Assembly: GCA_023408815.1 (NCBI GenBank)
Contig: JAEYJO010000044.1
Location: 1 to 34,805 of the forward strand
From: Bacillota bacterium
GTDB lineage: Bacteria > Bacillota > Clostridia > Lachnospirales > Lachnospiraceae
DNA length: 34,805 nucleotides
Direction of reading: 5' to 3'
In this document: positions 1 to 8,522 of the stretch, piece by piece
Layout of the letters: each line of letters starts with the position of its first letter
Position numbering within the stretch: the stretch's first letter is position 1
Position numbers and translations under genes: made by a program
The notes under the pieces: generated by a model
Told to the model about the DNA's origin: nothing
The model's input: the letters and a program-made list of their open reading frames with translations, nothing else
The model's database searches: none

Positions 1-55
1 CTTGAACACTTCTATTCTAACGGAAAGGTGATTTTTTTGTATAACAATCGATGCG

Positions 56-79
56 CACCCGCATAGCGGGTGGTTTTTT
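56..79 (+). terminator. Rho-independent terminator of an upstream plus-strand gene
   Basis: A 7-bp perfect GC-rich stem (CACCCGC at 56-62, GCGGGTG at 66-72) with an ATA loop is followed by one G and six T residues. This is a textbook intrinsic terminator for plus-strand transcription, so a plus-strand gene probably ends just left of the window. Confidence 0.8.
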
Positions 80-120
80 GACTTCGCACGCTTTGCGCAC
101 TCAGCCAGGCTAAAGCCATA

Positions 121-165
121 AATAAAAAGGAGCTGTGCAAGGCTTATAACCCTTTACAGCTCCTT
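121..165 (-). terminator. Terminator of the nadABC operon
   Basis: AAGGAGCTGT (127-136) and ACAGCTCCTT (156-165) form a 10-bp perfect stem. Read on the minus strand, the hairpin lies 24 bp beyond the nadC stop and is followed by TTTTTATT, as expected for intrinsic termination of the operon. Confidence 0.8.
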
Positions 166-189
166 CCTCATAATATAAACTTATTAATT

Positions 190-1050
190 CTATTTATTTG
201 ATACCGTAAGGTTTTTTAACGAGACATCCAAAATAGGGGCCGAATGAGTCAATGCTCCGCAGGAAATATAATCGACACCGATTTGAGTCAGTTCGCCGAT
301 GCGCTGCGCCGTCACATTTCCGGAACATTCCGTTTCCGCCCTTCCGTCAATTATTTTTACAGCCTGTTTCATCATTTCTAAGCTCATATTATCCAGCATA
401 ATGATGTCCGCCCCAGCTTCCAACGCTTCCTCTACCATTTCCAGACTCTCTGCCTCTATTTCTATCTTTCGCACGAAGGGCGCGTACTCTCGTGCCATTT
501 CTATTGCCTTTCTTACTCCTCCGGCCGCCGCTATATGATTGTCCTTCAGCAAAATACCGTCGGAAAGATTATAGCGGTGATTGTATCCGCCTCCTGCCTT
601 GACAGCATATTTTTCGAATATTCTCATGTTAGGTGTAGTCTTTCTCGTATCCAGCAGCTTAATCCTGCTTCCGCTTAACATGTCTGCTATGGAACGGGTA
701 TAGGTGGCGATTCCGCTCATGCGCTGCAGATAATTAAGCGCTGTCCGCTCTCCTGAAAGAAGCGCCCTCACATCCGCATATAAGTCAGCGAGCAAGTCTC
801 CTTTTTTTACCAGGTCTCCATCCTTCACATACGCTTCTAATCTGGCGGAAGGATCCAAAAGCTCGAATACCCGTAAAAAGACGTCCATACCTGCTATGAC
901 ACCATCCTGCTTGCATAAAAGCTGAACCTTACCCTCCTTCTTCTCCCGAATGACCGAATTGGTTGATACGTCCTCACTGGATATGTCCTCACGCAGCGAT
1001 TGTAATATAAGGTTATCCGCATTTAATTTGAATGTGATTTCGTTGTTCAT
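190..1050 (-). CDS. nadC: Nicotinate-nucleotide pyrophosphorylase (carboxylating)
   Basis: Converts quinolinate and PRPP to nicotinate mononucleotide, CO2 and PPi, the third step of de novo NAD synthesis in the cytoplasm. The 286-residue length is normal for the family. Family motifs are visible: ERTALNYLQRMSGIAT near residue 100, a DTRKTTPNMR stretch (about 135-144), GGGYNHRYNLSDGILLKDNH (about 152-171), the EIEAES substrate loop, and IMLDNMS and ISCGALTHSAP near the C terminus. The ATG has AAAGGAGAAT upstream, which lies inside the end of nadB; the two genes overlap by 38 nt, suggesting translational coupling. It is the last gene of nadA-nadB-nadC and is followed by a terminator. No key residue seems to be missing. 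Confidence 0.97.
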   Translation of the reverse strand: MNNEITFKLNADNLILQSLREDISSEDVSTNSVIREKKEGKVQLLCKQDGVIAGMDVFLRVFELLDPSARLEAYVKDGDLVKKGDLLADLYADVRALLSGERTALNYLQRMSGIATYTRSIADMLSGSRIKLLDTRKTTPNMRIFEKYAVKAGGGYNHRYNLSDGILLKDNHIAAAGGVRKAIEMAREYAPFVRKIEIEAESLEMVEEALEAGADIIMLDNMSLEMMKQAVKIIDGRAETECSGNVTAQRIGELTQIGVDYISCGALTHSAPILDVSLKNLTVSNK

Positions 1051-2326
1051 TTTTATTCTCCTTTTCTATCTCCTCTAGAATCATTTTTCTATTTCTTTCC
1101 TTAAGACGCTCATAATCGGCATATACCGTAAGGTCTACCGCTTCTATGGAGTAGTTTGTCTTTTGAAATGTGGCAGAAATATGCTCTGCCGCTTCTTTGG
1201 CGAAGACCAGGCTTTCTAACAGCGAGTTGCTGGCGAGACGGTTTGCTCCGTGTACACCGTTGCAGCTCGTCTCTCCCACGGCATATAAATGCTCCATAGA
1301 GGTCCTGCTTTCAAGGTCCGCGGCGATTCCTCCCATAAAATAGTGCTGGGCCGGAACGACAGGAATACTATCCTTAGTAATATCGATTCCCTCCTCCATA
1401 CAACGGGCATAAATATTAGGAAATCTATCCTTAATGACTTTACTGCCCAGATGTGTCACGGACAGCCAGACATGCCTGCTTCTATCTATTTCCATCTGAC
1501 GGAGGATTTTCTGGGTCAGCAGGTCTCTAGGCAGGAGCTCGTCCACGAATCGCTTCCTGCTTGCATTCAGTAAATAAGCCCCCTCTCCTCTTACTGATTC
1601 AGAAATAAGGAAACGCCTCCCCGGTTTTTCAGAATAAAGGGTGGTCGGATGGATTTGTATATAATCGATGTTTTTTAACAGAACATTATGCCCCAGTGCT
1701 GCTGCCAGCGCATCTCCAGTCAGATGGGGATAATTTGTGGAAGCCTCATATAAGCCTCCGATTCCTCCGGTAGCCAATACCGTATAATCGGAAGAAAGCC
1801 GCATGAGGCCGCCGTCCTTCGTACGGACGACAATACCGAGACAGCAGTTATTATAGGATACCAAATCTATCATTTCCAAATACTCCATAATAGTGATATT
1901 CTTTTTCTTCGCGGCCTGTGCCAGAAGCTTTTCCGTAATCTCCCGTCCGGTCACATCTTTATGATATAAAATTCTTGGGGCAGAATGTGCACCTTCCTTC
2001 GTATAAAGAAGGGCCCCGTCCTTTTGCTCGAATTCAACCCCATAGGAAATCAAATCATCTATAATCTCCGGTGACTTCCTTATCATCTGCCGCACCGCAG
2101 ACCGGTCATTCTCGAAATGTCCGGCTTTCAGCGTATCTGTAAAAAAACTGTTATAATCCGCTTCCGATTTCAGCGTACAGATGCCGCCCTGGGCCAAATA
2201 GGAGTCGCTCATTTTCAGAGAACTTTTGGTAATCATCAAAATCTGCTTGTTTTCGGGCAGGTTAAGCGCACAGCATAGTCCCGCTGCCCCCGTTCCTACT
2301 ATAATAATATCCGTCTTAGTCTTCAT
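1013..2326 (-). CDS. nadB: L-aspartate oxidase (short form)
   Basis: FAD-dependent oxidation of L-aspartate to iminoaspartate, which NadA condenses with dihydroxyacetone phosphate. The N terminus has the dinucleotide-binding motif IIIVGTGAAGLCCALNLP (about 8-25). Further family motifs are SYLAQGGI, HPTTLY, SESVRGEGAYLLN, PAQHYFMGGIAADLES and the FAD-binding GETSCNGVHGANRLASNSLLE block. At 437 residues it is about 80-100 residues shorter than the enterobacterial enzyme, with little of the C-terminal helical domain left. Short NadB proteins are, as I recall, common in Clostridia, so this is probably not a truncation. It starts 11 bp after nadA ends and overlaps nadC by 38 nt. Confidence 0.95.
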   Translation of the reverse strand: MKTKTDIIIVGTGAAGLCCALNLPENKQILMITKSSLKMSDSYLAQGGICTLKSEADYNSFFTDTLKAGHFENDRSAVRQMIRKSPEIIDDLISYGVEFEQKDGALLYTKEGAHSAPRILYHKDVTGREITEKLLAQAAKKKNITIMEYLEMIDLVSYNNCCLGIVVRTKDGGLMRLSSDYTVLATGGIGGLYEASTNYPHLTGDALAAALGHNVLLKNIDYIQIHPTTLYSEKPGRRFLISESVRGEGAYLLNASRKRFVDELLPRDLLTQKILRQMEIDRSRHVWLSVTHLGSKVIKDRFPNIYARCMEEGIDITKDSIPVVPAQHYFMGGIAADLESRTSMEHLYAVGETSCNGVHGANRLASNSLLESLVFAKEAAEHISATFQKTNYSIEAVDLTVYADYERLKERNRKMILEEIEKENKNEQRNHIQIKCG

Positions 2327-2337
2327 TTCCCATCACC

Positions 2338-3246
2338 TTATTTCGACATAACCATCATTTTTTCCAAAGCCTTATTGGCATTGCTCTGCATTTCTTCGTC
2401 CAGTGTAACGAGATTGTCCGCATTTTCCAGCTGTTCTAAAATCTGTTCCACCGTTATTCGTTTCATATGCGGGCAGAACTGCCTATGTCCTACCGAATAG
2501 AACCTTTTATCCGGATTCTTCGCTTCCAGTTCGTGCAATATACCCATTTCGGTGCATATGAGTAAGACCTTCGCATTGCTTTTCCCCGCATAATCGATGA
2601 TTCCTGAGGTACTTCCGATATAATCCGCCATTTCCAGCACATCCTGCGTACATTCCGGGTGGGCAAGAATTAATGCTTCCGGGTAAAGCTCCTTGGCCTT
2701 TTGAATATTTTCTTTTTTGATGCTCGTATGTACATGACAGAATCCATCTCCCAATATGAAATATTTCTCGGGAATCATGCCCGCAATATATCTGCCCAGA
2801 TTAGCGTCCGGGATAAAATAAATATTTTTGTTGGGAAGCTTCTTCACTACCTTGAGTGCATTGGCCGATGTGACGCATACGTCTGAATGGGCCTTGATTT
2901 CGGCTGTGGAATTGACATAGCAGACTACCGCCACATCCTCATATTTCTCTCTTACCGCCCTTATCTCGTCGATATCCGCCATATGAGCCATAGGACAGTC
3001 CGCAGTACTGTCCGGCATAAGGATCGTCTTCTCAGGACTTAGCAGTTTGGCGCTCTCACCCATGAATGTCACTCCGCAGAATAAAATGGTCTTCTGGGGT
3101 ATTTCCGTCGCCGTTTTACTGAGAAAATAGGAATCTCCAACGCAGTCGGCAAGGGTCTGAATCCGGCTGTCGGTATAGTAATGCGCTAATATCGCTATGT
3201 CCTTTTCCTTTTTTAGCTGTTCTATCCTCTTTATAATTGTGTCCAT
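2338..3246 (-). CDS. nadA: Quinolinate synthase
   Basis: [4Fe-4S] enzyme that condenses iminoaspartate with dihydroxyacetone phosphate to quinolinate. At 302 residues it is of the compact bacterial type. The three expected cluster ligands are Cys84 (TADCPMA), Cys170 (GDGFC) and Cys258 (QFCPHMK), judged by spacing against the known family pattern. HYYTDSRIQTLADCVGDS near the N terminus and CVTSANALKVV are also typical. First gene of the operon; the ATG is preceded by GAGAGGAA at normal spacing, and a promoter with an overlapping palindrome lies just upstream. Confidence 0.97.
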   Translation of the reverse strand: MDTIIKRIEQLKKEKDIAILAHYYTDSRIQTLADCVGDSYFLSKTATEIPQKTILFCGVTFMGESAKLLSPEKTILMPDSTADCPMAHMADIDEIRAVREKYEDVAVVCYVNSTAEIKAHSDVCVTSANALKVVKKLPNKNIYFIPDANLGRYIAGMIPEKYFILGDGFCHVHTSIKKENIQKAKELYPEALILAHPECTQDVLEMADYIGSTSGIIDYAGKSNAKVLLICTEMGILHELEAKNPDKRFYSVGHRQFCPHMKRITVEQILEQLENADNLVTLDEEMQSNANKALEKMMVMSK

Positions 3247-3278
3247 CTCTTGTTCCTCTCTGCATAATGCTGGTGCTT

Positions 3279-3307
3279 ATTTTATCACATGTAATGTCAT
3301 ATGACAA
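3279..3307 (-). promoter_or_regulatory. nadABC promoter with overlapping palindromic operator
   Basis: On the minus strand TTGTCA (3302-3307) and TAAAAT (3279-3284) are separated by exactly 17 bp, a good sigma-A promoter for nadA. The perfect palindrome TGTCATATGACA (3295-3306) covers the -35 box, and a second TGTC half-site lies next to it (AGGTGTCTTGTCA). In many Firmicutes nadABC is repressed by the niacin-responsive regulator NiaR; that this palindrome is its site is an inference from position, not a proven motif match. Confidence 0.65.
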
Positions 3308-3375
3308 GACACCTATATTTAACACTTATTATAACGCCAATTAAGGTTCTTATATAAAAGAATTTAAAATTATAG

Positions 3376-3381
3376 TATAAT
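3376..3381 (+). promoter_or_regulatory. Candidate -10 box for the downstream amidase gene
   Basis: A perfect TATAAT lies about 115 bp upstream of the amidase start in a very AT-rich stretch. No convincing -35 box is present at 16-18 bp, so this is a weak assignment. The 5' leader between it and the gene contains no structure I could recognise. Confidence 0.3.
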
Positions 3382-3497
3382 ATTTTCGGATTACCATTGT
3401 TTGCTAAAGGCTTATCCGACCGTGTGTGACTTTGCAAAACGATGGTACCATCGATTTGTAGCAGAAACTATGTAACTTTTGTCGAGGAGAGAAATAG

Positions 3498-4562
3498 ATG
3501 AAAAGAGTGTTTAAGCGAATAATTACTATTCTCATATGCATTGTATTGGTGGTAACAGCCACCGCAGCCGTTCTGTTTCGCAATGAACTCCGGACATTAT
3601 CCTCTCTCAAAAAAGTGGATGATTATGGAATGTTTCAGATAAGCTATTACGGTGACTATGGCTTTGATGATTTCTTAGAAGTCGGCGCGAAGAGCGATGA
3701 AGATATAGAGAAGTTTGTCACAAAACGCTTGCTAAAGGGTCTGCCTATCGACTTAGGAGTTACGGGGGATGGATGTACCGCTTTTGTAACATATAATGAT
3801 GACAACGAATTTATTTACGGCAGAAACTTTGATTTTGATTATGCCCCGTCTTTACAGCTTTTTACAAAGCCGGATAATGGCTACGCATCGGTCGCTACAG
3901 TAAATCTTTCTTTTGCCGGATACGATGAGAAACATCTTCCGGACGGTCTTGGCATCGACAGTTTTTTGGTTCTCGCCGCACCGTATTTACCCTTCGACGG
4001 AATGAATGAAAAAGGCGTTGCCATGGCGCTGCTTGCTGTTCCCGAAGCAGACGGCGGATTCGATCCCGATAAGATTACATTGAACACAACGACAGCAATT
4101 CGGCTTGTCTTGGACAAGGCCGCTTCTGTGGACGAAGCAGTAAGCCTGCTCCAAAAATATAACATTTATTTCTCCGGGGGAATAGAATGCCACTACTTAA
4201 TTGCAGACGCAAGCGGAAAATCTGTGATTGTTGAATATTATGACGGTGCGATGCAAACCGTTGGAACGAAAGAAGATTTTCAGATCGCATCTAATTTTAT
4301 TGCTTACAACGATCTTAAGATTGGAGAAGGAGCTACAGAGTTTGCGCGTTATGATGCTGTAATGGCAGCAATCGAAGGCAACGGAAATCGACTGAGCAAC
4401 ACGCAGGCGCTTTCGCTATTGGCCGAAGTGGGAGGCCGGGCCGGAGATACTGACAGATTGCAGTGGTCTGCCCTTTATAACTTAACCACGGGAGAGACAA
4501 AATTATTTGCCCATAGAAACACAGAAAACATTATCAGCTCAAAATTGACCTTATCTAAATAA
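3498..4562 (+). CDS. Membrane-anchored linear amide C-N hydrolase (choloylglycine hydrolase/penicillin V acylase-like)
   Basis: 354-residue Ntn-hydrolase-type amidase. Residues 7-27 form one hydrophobic segment after a basic start, so the enzyme is probably tethered to the outside of the membrane. The likely nucleophile is Cys93 (GDGCTAF), followed by Arg109 and Asp112 in GRNFDFD. The offsets of +16 and +19 from the cysteine match Cys2/Arg18/Asp21 of bile salt hydrolase and penicillin V acylase. FDGMNEKGVAMALL is another family motif. In the family the Cys becomes N-terminal by processing; here about 92 residues, including the anchor, precede it. Substrate cannot be told: bile salt, N-acyl-amino acid/lactone or beta-lactam side chains are all possible. 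GAGGAG at normal distance supports the ATG. It stands alone, convergent with the LysR gene. Confidence 0.8.
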   Translation: MKRVFKRIITILICIVLVVTATAAVLFRNELRTLSSLKKVDDYGMFQISYYGDYGFDDFLEVGAKSDEDIEKFVTKRLLKGLPIDLGVTGDGCTAFVTYNDDNEFIYGRNFDFDYAPSLQLFTKPDNGYASVATVNLSFAGYDEKHLPDGLGIDSFLVLAAPYLPFDGMNEKGVAMALLAVPEADGGFDPDKITLNTTTAIRLVLDKAASVDEAVSLLQKYNIYFSGGIECHYLIADASGKSVIVEYYDGAMQTVGTKEDFQIASNFIAYNDLKIGEGATEFARYDAVMAAIEGNGNRLSNTQALSLLAEVGGRAGDTDRLQWSALYNLTTGETKLFAHRNTENIISSKLTLSK

Positions 4563-4603
4563 ACCTACGGCGTGGCAATTTGCTTTTTTCCACATTTTGA
4601 TCT

Positions 4604-5476
4604 TTACCAATATTCGATATAATCCAGAAATCTCTTAACCGCCATCGATGCGCTTTTTTTATCTTTGAGCGCCACTCCGATTTTACGGTAAGCTGGCACT
4701 TCCATTTCCTTTGCCACAATGCGGTAAGGTATGCGGCGCAAAATGAGCTCAGGCAAGATACTGATTCCCAGTCCACTCTCCACCATGGACATAATGGCAT
4801 AGTCGTCCCATGTAGTAAAATGAATCTCGGGAGATATACCGCACCGTTTGAATATCTCCGAGGCCTCTGAATTCTCATCTTTTCCAAGAAGCAGAAACGG
4901 AGAATCCGCAAGCGCTTTGACAGGGAAATATTCGCAATCCGCGAGGGAATGCTTCTCCGGTAAAACTACGAGAAGTTTATCCTGCTCCAAAAAAATTGTT
5001 TCCAGTTCGGGAATGGTGGGAAGCCTGAGAAATCCACAATCCACGCGCCCTTCCAATATCCAGCTCTCTATCTCGGTATAATCTCCCAGAAGGAGTTCAT
5101 ATTCGATGTTAGGATAATCCTTTTGAAATTCTTTAATGACGTTGGAAAGCCAGTGAGTTGCCACACTTGAAAATGTGCCTATTCGAATGAGTCCCGACTG
5201 AAGTCCATTCAGCTCATCCACCTGGATCTGCAGCTTTTGATATTCCCTGCATACATTTTTTGCATATGGCAGAAGCTTCATGCCGTCGGAAGTCAGCCGC
5301 ACGCCGGAGCGCCCACGCTCCAGAAGTGATATTCCCCATTCTCTTTCCAAGTCATTAATCATCCGGCTGATGCCCGACTGTGAATAGTTCAGCAGTTTCG
5401 CAGCCTTTGTGAAGCTTCCATATTCCACGGTGGAAACAAACGCCATATATTTTTGAATATTCATATCCATTTTCAT
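4604..5476 (-). CDS. LysR family transcriptional regulator
   Basis: 290 residues in the standard LysR layout. The N-terminal winged HTH (about 8-65) contains YGSFTKAAKLLNYSQSGISRMINDLE; the rest is a periplasmic-binding-like effector domain (about 90-290) with LIRIGTFSSVATHWL and VESGLGISILPEL. The nearest ATG to a usable ribosome-binding site (AAAGAG) is the third codon, at 5470, so the protein may start MDMN. It is divergent from proB across about 225 bp and convergent with the amidase gene, so its target may be proB, itself or a distant gene. The effector is unknown. Confidence 0.92.
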   Translation of the reverse strand: MKMDMNIQKYMAFVSTVEYGSFTKAAKLLNYSQSGISRMINDLEREWGISLLERGRSGVRLTSDGMKLLPYAKNVCREYQKLQIQVDELNGLQSGLIRIGTFSSVATHWLSNVIKEFQKDYPNIEYELLLGDYTEIESWILEGRVDCGFLRLPTIPELETIFLEQDKLLVVLPEKHSLADCEYFPVKALADSPFLLLGKDENSEASEIFKRCGISPEIHFTTWDDYAIMSMVESGLGISILPELILRRIPYRIVAKEMEVPAYRKIGVALKDKKSASMAVKRFLDYIEYW

Positions 5477-5601
5477 TCACTCTTTCTGCAGCAGTTCACG
5501 TAATTCTTCCTATTACCCTCTAATCAAGCAGTTTATATATTTGTTACACGTATTACTCTTTTATCTGTTTTTGTAATGCTATACATGATAAACATGCGCT
5601 T

Positions 5602-5630
5602 TTGTAATTTATAAGTTTATGATACATTAT
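5602..5630 (+). promoter_or_regulatory. Candidate proB promoter
   Basis: TTGTAA (5602-5607) and CATTAT (5625-5630) are 17 bp apart, about 70 bp upstream of proB. The match to consensus is moderate. The rest of the 225-bp gap shared with the LysR gene is AT-rich, and I saw no T-box or riboswitch-like structure in it. Confidence 0.35.
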
Positions 5631-5701
5631 GCTCATAGCGTTTTCAAGAGAAACGAATAAAATATAAAAATCCACAGACTTACTCGAAAGGAAGAACCCC
5701 C

Positions 5702-6502
5702 ATGGGATTATATCAAAATAGAATTGTTGTAAAAGTCGGCACTTCCACACTCACAAACGACATCGGCCAAAACGATTTGCGCTCCTTCGACCGCCTCGCA
5801 TGGGCTCTATCGGATGTACAGAATATGGGATATGAGATTATACTCGTATCCTCGGGCGCCATCGCCGTAGGTGCCAATAAGCTGAAAATGAAAACACGCC
5901 CCACCAGCATGCGGCTTAAACAGGCAGCCGCTGCGGTGGGGCAATGCAGTATTATGTTCCTATATGATAAATTTTTCAACGACTATGATAAAACTATCGC
6001 CCAAATCCTCCTCAATGCGGAGGACATGGAAATTGAGGAAAAGAAAGAGAATCTCACCAACACCTTCGATTCCCTGCTGGAAATGGGCATTATACCCATT
6101 GTAAACGAAAACGATTCCGTCAACTATACGGAAATCGAGTCGGAAGACCGGCTGTTCGGCGACAATGATATGCTCTCCGCCGTCGTTGCCGTATTGTGCA
6201 AGGCCCGGAAGCTTGTGATCTTGTCCGATATCGACGGTTTCTATGACAGTGACCCTCGCCTCTATCCTAACGCAAAGCTCATAGATCATATCGATAAAAT
6301 CGACGAAGAGGTGCAGTCCTTAGCCGGAGGCGCAGGCTCCCGCCGTGGCACGGGCGGTATGAAGACGAAGCTCCAGGCCGCGAAATTAGCCACCGCTCAA
6401 GGTATCGACACGATTATTACAAACGGGAAAAATCCTGCCGCTCTATATGATATTGTCAAAGGTGTAAGCGTAGGAACGCTTTTTTCCGGAAGATCTTTAT
6501 AG
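5702..6502 (+). CDS. proB: Glutamate 5-kinase (short form, no PUA domain)
   Basis: Phosphorylates L-glutamate to gamma-glutamyl phosphate, the first step of proline synthesis. The amino-acid kinase fold is complete: VVKVGTSTLT (about 9-18), VSSGAIAVG, IVNENDSVNY, FGDNDMLSAVVA and RGTGGMKTKLQAA. At 266 residues it ends where the kinase domain ends, lacking the C-terminal PUA domain of the ~367-residue enterobacterial enzyme, as in many Firmicutes. GAAAGGAAG precedes the ATG. No proA is next to it: the following gene is convergent, so the partner reductase must lie elsewhere. Confidence 0.95.
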   Translation: MGLYQNRIVVKVGTSTLTNDIGQNDLRSFDRLAWALSDVQNMGYEIILVSSGAIAVGANKLKMKTRPTSMRLKQAAAAVGQCSIMFLYDKFFNDYDKTIAQILLNAEDMEIEEKKENLTNTFDSLLEMGIIPIVNENDSVNYTEIESEDRLFGDNDMLSAVVAVLCKARKLVILSDIDGFYDSDPRLYPNAKLIDHIDKIDEEVQSLAGGAGSRRGTGGMKTKLQAAKLATAQGIDTIITNGKNPAALYDIVKGVSVGTLFSGRSL

Positions 6503-6525
6503 CTATCATGATAAAGCAGTGTCGT

Positions 6526-7815
6526 TTATTCATATCTCAGTGCTTCGATAGGGTCCATCTTAGCCGCTTTGTTTGCCGGATAATATCCGAAGAACACGCC
6601 AATACCTATGGAGAATAACAGCGATATGATGATGCTGCTTGCCGATATGGCTGCCTCCGAATCCATGAGCTGAGCTCCCAGGACTCCTCCCGCTATTCCC
6701 AGCGCAATTCCGATAATACCGCCTATCATACAAATGATGATTGCCTCAACGATAAATTGCAGCCGGATAGAACCGTTGGTTGCACCCAGCGCTTTTCTCG
6801 TACCGATTTCTCTCGTGCGCTCGGTAATGGATACGAGCATGATGTTCATAACACCTATTCCGCCTACCACCAGGGCAATTCCTGCAATAACAGATATAGC
6901 AGTCGTTACCGTTCCCATGATGTCGGACATGGTGCTTACCAGAGCTGCCATACTCGTTGCCGACACTTCGAAATCACGGTTATTTCTATAATAGGTATTG
7001 AAGTAGCTTTCCGTCGTGCCTGCGAACTTATCCGAGTCCACTTCTGCCTGCGTAACTACCGTAAAGCTGGTATAACCTGCTTTATGATTTTTATCGAGAG
7101 CAGTCTTTAACGGAATGTATACGCTGGTGCTGATATCTTTTTCCGATGAGGTAGAAAAGGTGACGGCAGACTCCTCATATTCGTATACTCCAACTACCGT
7201 ATAGTTTTCATACGATTCATTTACATTTGTCTGAATAGTGCTTCCTATCGCCTTCTCCACGTCCCCCTGGAACATATTGTTCACTGCTTTTTCCGAGATG
7301 ATCGCAACCTTTTCACCGCCATCCGTCTCTCTGTCGGAGAAAAAGCGTCCTGCCAGAAGCGTTAAGTCATTAGCCACGAAATAACCCTGACTTGCCCCCA
7401 TTACCGACACATTGGCATATAAATTTCCATCCTCAATCTGCCCGCTGCCGATAGTTTCCGATGCCGACAAGGCATATATCTCATTCGGATATGTTTCGCA
7501 ATAGCCCTCTAACATATCTGCAGTGAAATAATCTTCCTCCTCGGGAGCTTTCTGTTGATTACGTCCGCTGCCGAAGGTCATTCCTGTTTCCGTTTCCTCC
7601 TCTTCATTTTCTCTCTGCTGCAGACCCACCGTTATATTGTTAGCTCCCATAGCGGACATGGAACCGGTGATGGAGGAAGTCAGAGAGTTACCAACGGTCA
7701 TGATAGCGATAACGGAAGCGATACCAATGATGATTCCCAGCATGGTAAGGAGCGCCCGCATCTTATTCGCTTTTAAGCTGGACAGCGCCAGCCGCACATT
7801 TTCTATAATAAGCAT
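6526..7815 (-). CDS. MacB-like ABC transporter permease (FtsX domain)
   Basis: 429-residue permease with one N-terminal membrane segment (about 20-42, with MRALLTMLGIIIGIASVIAI), a large extracytoplasmic MacB core domain (about 45-280), and three membrane segments in the C-terminal FtsX domain. That domain has the typical GGIGVMNIMLVSITERTREIGTRKALGA motif and the YYPANKAAKMDPIEALRYE ending. It overlaps the ATPase gene by 13 nt. With the ATPase and the adaptor it forms a tripartite export system that, in Gram-positive bacteria, usually handles peptides, lipids or antimicrobials. Substrate unknown. Confidence 0.93.
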   Translation of the reverse strand: MLIIENVRLALSSLKANKMRALLTMLGIIIGIASVIAIMTVGNSLTSSITGSMSAMGANNITVGLQQRENEEEETETGMTFGSGRNQQKAPEEEDYFTADMLEGYCETYPNEIYALSASETIGSGQIEDGNLYANVSVMGASQGYFVANDLTLLAGRFFSDRETDGGEKVAIISEKAVNNMFQGDVEKAIGSTIQTNVNESYENYTVVGVYEYEESAVTFSTSSEKDISTSVYIPLKTALDKNHKAGYTSFTVVTQAEVDSDKFAGTTESYFNTYYRNNRDFEVSATSMAALVSTMSDIMGTVTTAISVIAGIALVVGGIGVMNIMLVSITERTREIGTRKALGATNGSIRLQFIVEAIIICMIGGIIGIALGIAGGVLGAQLMDSEAAISASSIIISLLFSIGIGVFFGYYPANKAAKMDPIEALRYE

Positions 7816-8519
7816 GCTCTTCCACTCCCTTTCCTTTCTCCGATAATCGAGCCGTCCTTAAGCGTGATGATCTTCTCGGTCTCCTCCGCCAGCTCCAGAG
7901 AATGCGTAATCAGCACAATGGTCTTGCCCTGTTCTTCGTGGAGTTGGTGAAACAAATCCATTACCATACGTCCCGTCTGGGAATCCAGCGCACCCGTGGG
8001 CTCATCCGCCAGAATGATGGCCGGATCGTTGCACATAGCCCTGGCGATGGCAACTCGCTGCTTTTGTCCGCCGGAAAGCTCCTCAGGCAAATGGTACATT
8101 CTATCGCCCATTCCCACCATGTCCAGCAGTTCCTTCGCCCTTTCCACTCTCGCCTTTCTTCCCATACCTGCATAAAGCATGGGCATTTCTACATTTTTAA
8201 TGGCGTTGGTCCTCGCGATCAGATTATAGGTCTGGAACACGAAGCCTATCTTGCGGTTTCTTATCTTGGATAAACTTTCGTCCCTGGCGGCTATGACGTT
8301 AACGTCATCCAGCACATAAGAGCCCTCCGTAGGACGATCGAGAATACCGATAATATTCATCAGTGTAGATTTCCCTGAACCGGAAGCTCCTACAATGGAG
8401 ACAAACTCTCCCTCCCGCACTGTCATCGAGATTCCGTTCAAAATCTGCAGTTCGTTAGGCTGTCCGACATAAAACCGCTTAATGATATCGTTAAGTTCTA
8501 TGATTGGTCTTTTTTCCAT
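7803..8519 (-). CDS. ABC transporter ATP-binding protein (MacB/LolD type)
   Basis: 238-residue ATPase with Walker A GASGSGKST (about 44-52), Q-loop FVFQTYNL, signature LSGGQ (148-152), Walker B IILADEP (168-174) and the switch histidine in LITHS (about 206). The CDIAP-like DRPTEG and LSKIRNRKIGFVFQ context is typical of the LolD/MacB/SalX subfamily. It lies 3 bp after the adaptor gene and overlaps the permease gene, so the three subunits are cotranscribed and probably coupled in translation. Confidence 0.95.
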   Translation of the reverse strand: MEKRPIIELNDIIKRFYVGQPNELQILNGISMTVREGEFVSIVGASGSGKSTLMNIIGILDRPTEGSYVLDDVNVIAARDESLSKIRNRKIGFVFQTYNLIARTNAIKNVEMPMLYAGMGRKARVERAKELLDMVGMGDRMYHLPEELSGGQKQRVAIARAMCNDPAIILADEPTGALDSQTGRMVMDLFHQLHEEQGKTIVLITHSLELAEETEKIITLKDGSIIGERKGSGRACLL

Positions 8520-8522
8520 CCG

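Noticed and set aside
6466..6485. 6-bp hairpin plus T-run near the 3' end of proB
   Set aside because: It is inside the coding sequence for the conserved GTLF end and is a short stem; it may act as a terminator, but coincidence is as likely.
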